Origin: Gymnopus androsaceus JB14
Taxonomy: Eukaryota > Basidiomycota > Agaricomycetes > Agaricales > Omphalotaceae
Length of the DNA stretch: 64,000 nt
Direction of reading: 5' to 3'
NCBI GenBank assembly: GCA_009733575.1
Contig: ML769526.1
Coordinates: 107,612 to 171,611 of the forward strand
Below, piece by piece: positions 60,746 through 64,000 of this stretch. The notes beneath the pieces were generated by a model. It worked only from the letters and a program-made list of their open reading frames with translations. It searched no databases and was not told the DNA's origin. The stretch's first letter is position 1, and the number at the start of each line of letters is the position of its first letter. Both the position numbers and the translations under genes were made by a program.

Positions 60746-62370
60746 AGTCAGATGGGACTTGAGAGGATGTCACAAGCCATTCGAGAGAGTACAGGATATT
60801 CTCCAGAGTAGGTATACCACCGCTGGAGAATACTGTTGTCAGTATTGGAAGCAAGATAACACTCAAGCTCGGTCAAGGCTTTGATGTTTCCTGCATCAGA
60901 ATCATTATAATCATTGATGTCAAACATGTTGGAGGACTTTGAGCAAGAGGAGGAGGAGAAATCTTCAGGAGTGGATGATTGGGCTTTGGTGACTTCCCCA
61001 TATGCATTGGCATACTGTTGGAAGAGATCTGTTGGAAGAGTATGGGCAGCATCAGCCTTGTCATCCAGCCAGCCATGCTGCTTGAAGTATACAAGCTTGT
61101 ACTGGGGGTGAAGAACTGCATAAAGATGAATTAAGAGAATTACTGACAAACAAAGAACTAAAGATATGCACATGCACTCATAGCCAATCTATAAACATGC
61201 AAATTATTGGTGGTAGCATAGTAACAATTTAGAGTGCATTTAGCAGCGAGAAGAGCAGTTTTCACTGGAGCAGTCAAGAGAACCTTTGATTTATCCTTTC
61301 TAAGTACTGCAGAAGTGAGCAGCTGGCCAAGTTTATCCATCACTGGGATAACTGAAGCCAGTGTAGCACTGTCAAGCAAACAGAACAGTGTCACGTCCTT
61401 GAAAGCCTGAAGGAATACAGATTAGTACTGACACAGAAGTGAAGCCAACCATCTGTGTACATGCAGAACATTCCTCAAGTTTTCTATAACAGTCTATTCA
61501 GTAGAGGGTAGAGAATAACATGTAAGGCTGTTGTCCAATAATACACCAATTTTGTGGCAAGACCTCGAAAATGCAATTCTTGACAAGTTTGCTTCTAGAG
61601 ACAATATGAGAGAGCTATAGTGATCCCAAGCTGGTAGCTGTAACAAGTCTAATAAGTTTGGAAGTACTCGGACCAACAGAGCCACAGTATCAACTTGGAT
61701 ATCAGCTCTAAGTAGTCTGTAGGAAACCGTAGTCCGGTAGCAGAGTCTCACTGGCATGTTAATGCCAGCATTCATTTAAAAGAGGCACATTGCCCCCATT
61801 GGCTTGCACCCACAAGGATACACTTGGAAGATGAGTAACTCAGGTATTTGTGAAAAAGATATGGACTTTGCAAATGGGACAGAACCAATTCAAGTGGGCT
61901 GATGCTGAGATTGTTATGACAGCCAAGGTTTCCCTCAAGGTTTGATACCAAGGAAGCGCTAATAACTTTGTTTGGTGCCAAACAATGGCTAATGGTGTAT
62001 GCTGAAAGAACAAAACAAAAGAGGAAGAACTGACAAATCCAGGAAAGCACATGTAGGCCCTCGAGGTGATGTGTACCAGGTTTCGGAAGGAATATGTGTC
62101 TGCCCAGAAGCAGAAGAAACAATGCATAATGGGAAAGAGGTTTGTGCTAGGAGAACAAAACCGCACACTAGTTGGTGTTTTCCTGCACAAATATACTTCA
62201 GAAACATAGAAATATGGATATGGTTGGGGAGCTATGAGAACAAAGAATGGCAATAGCAAGGAGGAAAGAAGAATGTAATAAGCTACAATGAGAAACAGAA
62301 ATATGATGGGATTAGTGAGCACAGTGCCAGGCATGCATCAGCTATATAGCAGGACACATCACCCAGGAAA

Positions 62371-62563
62371 CATCAGAAAAAAATGTTTTGGGCCCAGGAG
62401 GATCTAAGGTCACCTAGTCCTCTTAGGCAACCCGAGGAATCCTAGTTGGCCCAGGAAAAAGGGTAGAACTTTGGACACCTCAGGTATCCTAGGATTCCTC
62501 AGGTTGCCTAAGAGGACTAGGTGACCTTAGATCCTCCTGGGCCCAAAACAGTTTTGGCTGATG
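62371..62563. mobile_element. Near-perfect foldback element inside the hAT transposase
   Basis: 193 bp beginning CATCAG and ending CTGATG. Arms of about 60 nt (62386-62444 and 62489-62548) pair with one mismatch, including TTTTGGGCCCAGGAGGATCT and its complement. The CCTAGG-rich composition matches the copies at 56376, 60524 and 63984. It is the best-preserved member of the family and was likely the most recent insertion. Confidence 0.85.
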
Positions 62564-63983
62564 AAGGGCCAAAGGCACATAGCCCATAAATAAATAGGGT
62601 GTAATACCCATAAGAAGCAAACAGATAGATATTAGGGTTGCACAAATATGCATATATGGAATATTTTATTATTATTTTTCCTTTTTCTGAAATAAATTGT
62701 ACCATTTCTCCTGGTTCTTGAAACACTTTATTATTTAACCAGCGTCTGGCTGAGCGTAGTATCAAAGCCTAGCTGTATTCCCTTTGCAAATCAAGTTACC
62801 TTTGGACCTCATTTGTTATAGTGTGCATCCTTGTTGATGTAGTTACAGCTGAGACAGGAAAGATACCACTCCCTTGTGAACCAAAGTAATACTTCATGTG
62901 GTACAGAAGAGAGTTGTTTATTGCACCCAGTGTTAGAGATTTAAAATCCTGACAATTGTGAAAAACCAACTTAATACCAAGTCGAAATTGTTGTTTAGTT
63001 TTGAGGAGTCTGGTGTAACCACCAAGAAACAACCATCTGTTGCAAGTGAGCTCAGGGGTACAGGAAGCATACTGTCTGCAGTCCTGAGTGTTTTGCCCTA
63101 CTGTTGGGAATCACTTTGTTGAGCCAAGCCATACTGTTGATGGTTCTTTTTGTTGTTAATGTTATTTTGGTGCTCCTATCATTGCCCTGAATCTGTGTAG
63201 ATTGATTAGAAAAGGAGATCCTATCCTTCTTTTGTCTACCAGCATCACTTTAAGGAACACCAGTTGCCTTCTAGAGACAGAGAGTATTTCCTTTGCAGAA
63301 TCTTTGACAACGCACCCTTGCTATTTAAATTGATAGCCAAACCACTGTGTTCCAATTGTTTAGTGTAGATTGCTCTACACTACTAGTACCAACAGCCCAG
63401 CTTGTTACCAAGTCATTGACAAACTAATTGAGAGCTGTTTTGTACTAAAGAGCAATGTTGATCATGTCAAATGTTGAGTTTCACCAAGTTTGCATGTCAC
63501 AAGGGAGTTTCTTGGCTGGAAGCTTGAAATCAGAGACAATCTTTGTCCGTGCTGGTAGAAGATTCATGGTAGAATTAATGGTTTTGTTGGAGACATTGTG
63601 AATCTATAAGAGCCATCAGCCTCATGTTCAACTTAATTGATTAGGTCACCTTCCTTGCCCAGCATAGTTCAGGTATTGGATTCGAATTGCATATGCTCAA
63701 GTTCCCTCATCTCTGCCAGCTCATCAAAAATATCATCTTCATCATCTTGTTCTGGTATCTCCCATTCAATATCACCTAATTCCTGCAGTAACTCATCAAC
63801 ATTGACAACCAGAATCTCATTGTCAGGATCTCTCTCTGGTTCATCATCTCCTTGGTTGTCATTACTGCGTGCTCTAGCAGGTGCATCGAACATTTTCATC
63901 AGACTTTTGGCAACAAGATTGATTATATGTGCAAAGCAGTGAGTGCAATCTTCTCCCCCTCCAAAATATGGCATTATATCCTC

Positions 63984-64000
63984 CATCAGCAAAAATGGTC
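63984..64000. mobile_element. Start of another CATCAGCA-type element, cut by the window edge
   Basis: CATCAGCAAAAATGGTC is the same opening as the copies at 56376 and 60524. Confidence 0.6.

Larger units (their letters stand above)
60748..64000 (-). pseudogene. Decaying hAT transposase, continues past the right edge
   Basis: The right part (63669-63992) encodes CFAHIINLVAKSLMKMFDAP followed by an acidic linker, the region typical of fungal hAT transposases after the catalytic core start. Further on come QTW-like and STFDMINIAL segments (about 63430-63520) and VIPVMDKLGQLLTSAVL (about 61300). LHPQYKLVYFKQHGWLDD (about 61070-61130) precedes the hAT C-terminal dimerisation motif GEYPVLSRMACDILSSPI, ending at TGA 60748-60750. 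Stops interrupt the frame: TGG-type codons read TGA, and Gln-type positions read TAG, near 63440-63520. A foldback element (62371-62563) is inserted inside. The N-terminal zinc finger would lie beyond the window. Dead as read. Confidence 0.8.

Noticed and set aside
61840..62334. Minus-strand frame of 164 codons rich in Phe, Ser and Cys
   Set aside because: It lies in transposon sequence, is hydrophobic without a regular membrane pattern, and does not match the hAT transposase.

Overview
The window looks like nuclear DNA of a mushroom-forming basidiomycete (Agaricomycete). Genes are split by many short GT-AG introns (about 45-70 nt). Gene families match agaric genomes: F-box proteins, a TKL-like kinase with an N-terminal helical region, a secreted Ser-rich family, TauD and GNAT enzymes and a CE8 pectinesterase. 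Exon-intron models below were spliced by eye, so junctions stated as uncertain really are.

Layout. 1-24.5 kb is mostly ordinary gene space: an orphan gene with an HPD (J-domain-like) tail (-), a possible small membrane protein (-), a 658-bp hAT-type MITE with perfect ends, the histone chaperone NAP1 (+), a TauD/TfdA dioxygenase (-), a conserved polytopic membrane protein (-), a NAT9-type and a second, membrane-anchored GNAT acetyltransferase (-), cytosine deaminase (-), a small unknown protein (-) and a pectinesterase (-). 25-30 kb carries a secreted-protein gene and a decayed tandem paralogue. 30-38.5 kb is a block of broken genes: an OSBP C-terminal fragment, a cytochrome-b5-reductase-like gene and an OSH-type oxysterol-binding gene with internal stops and no 5' end. 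This block lies between two copies of a dispersed repeat; a third copy sits near 44 kb. 38.5-43.5 kb holds an F-box gene (+) and a protein kinase (-).

45-55.5 kb is the most notable part. Ribonucleotide reductase small subunit (-) and large subunit (+) are divergently arranged about 2.6 kb apart, and a complete MFS exporter gene (+) follows the large subunit. The large subunit keeps the active-site cysteines but has altered allosteric-loop sequence and lacks a C-terminal redox cysteine pair. 55.5-64 kb is a transposon island: several MITEs and foldback elements, one nested inside another, and a decaying hAT transposase that runs off the right edge.

Several otherwise healthy genes (NAP1, the membrane protein, the GNAT, the kinase, the secreted protein) each need one inserted base, usually in a short homopolymer, to read through. 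This pattern fits residual assembly indels better than independent pseudogenisation. The oxysterol-binding and hAT genes carry true in-frame stop codons and look genuinely dead.
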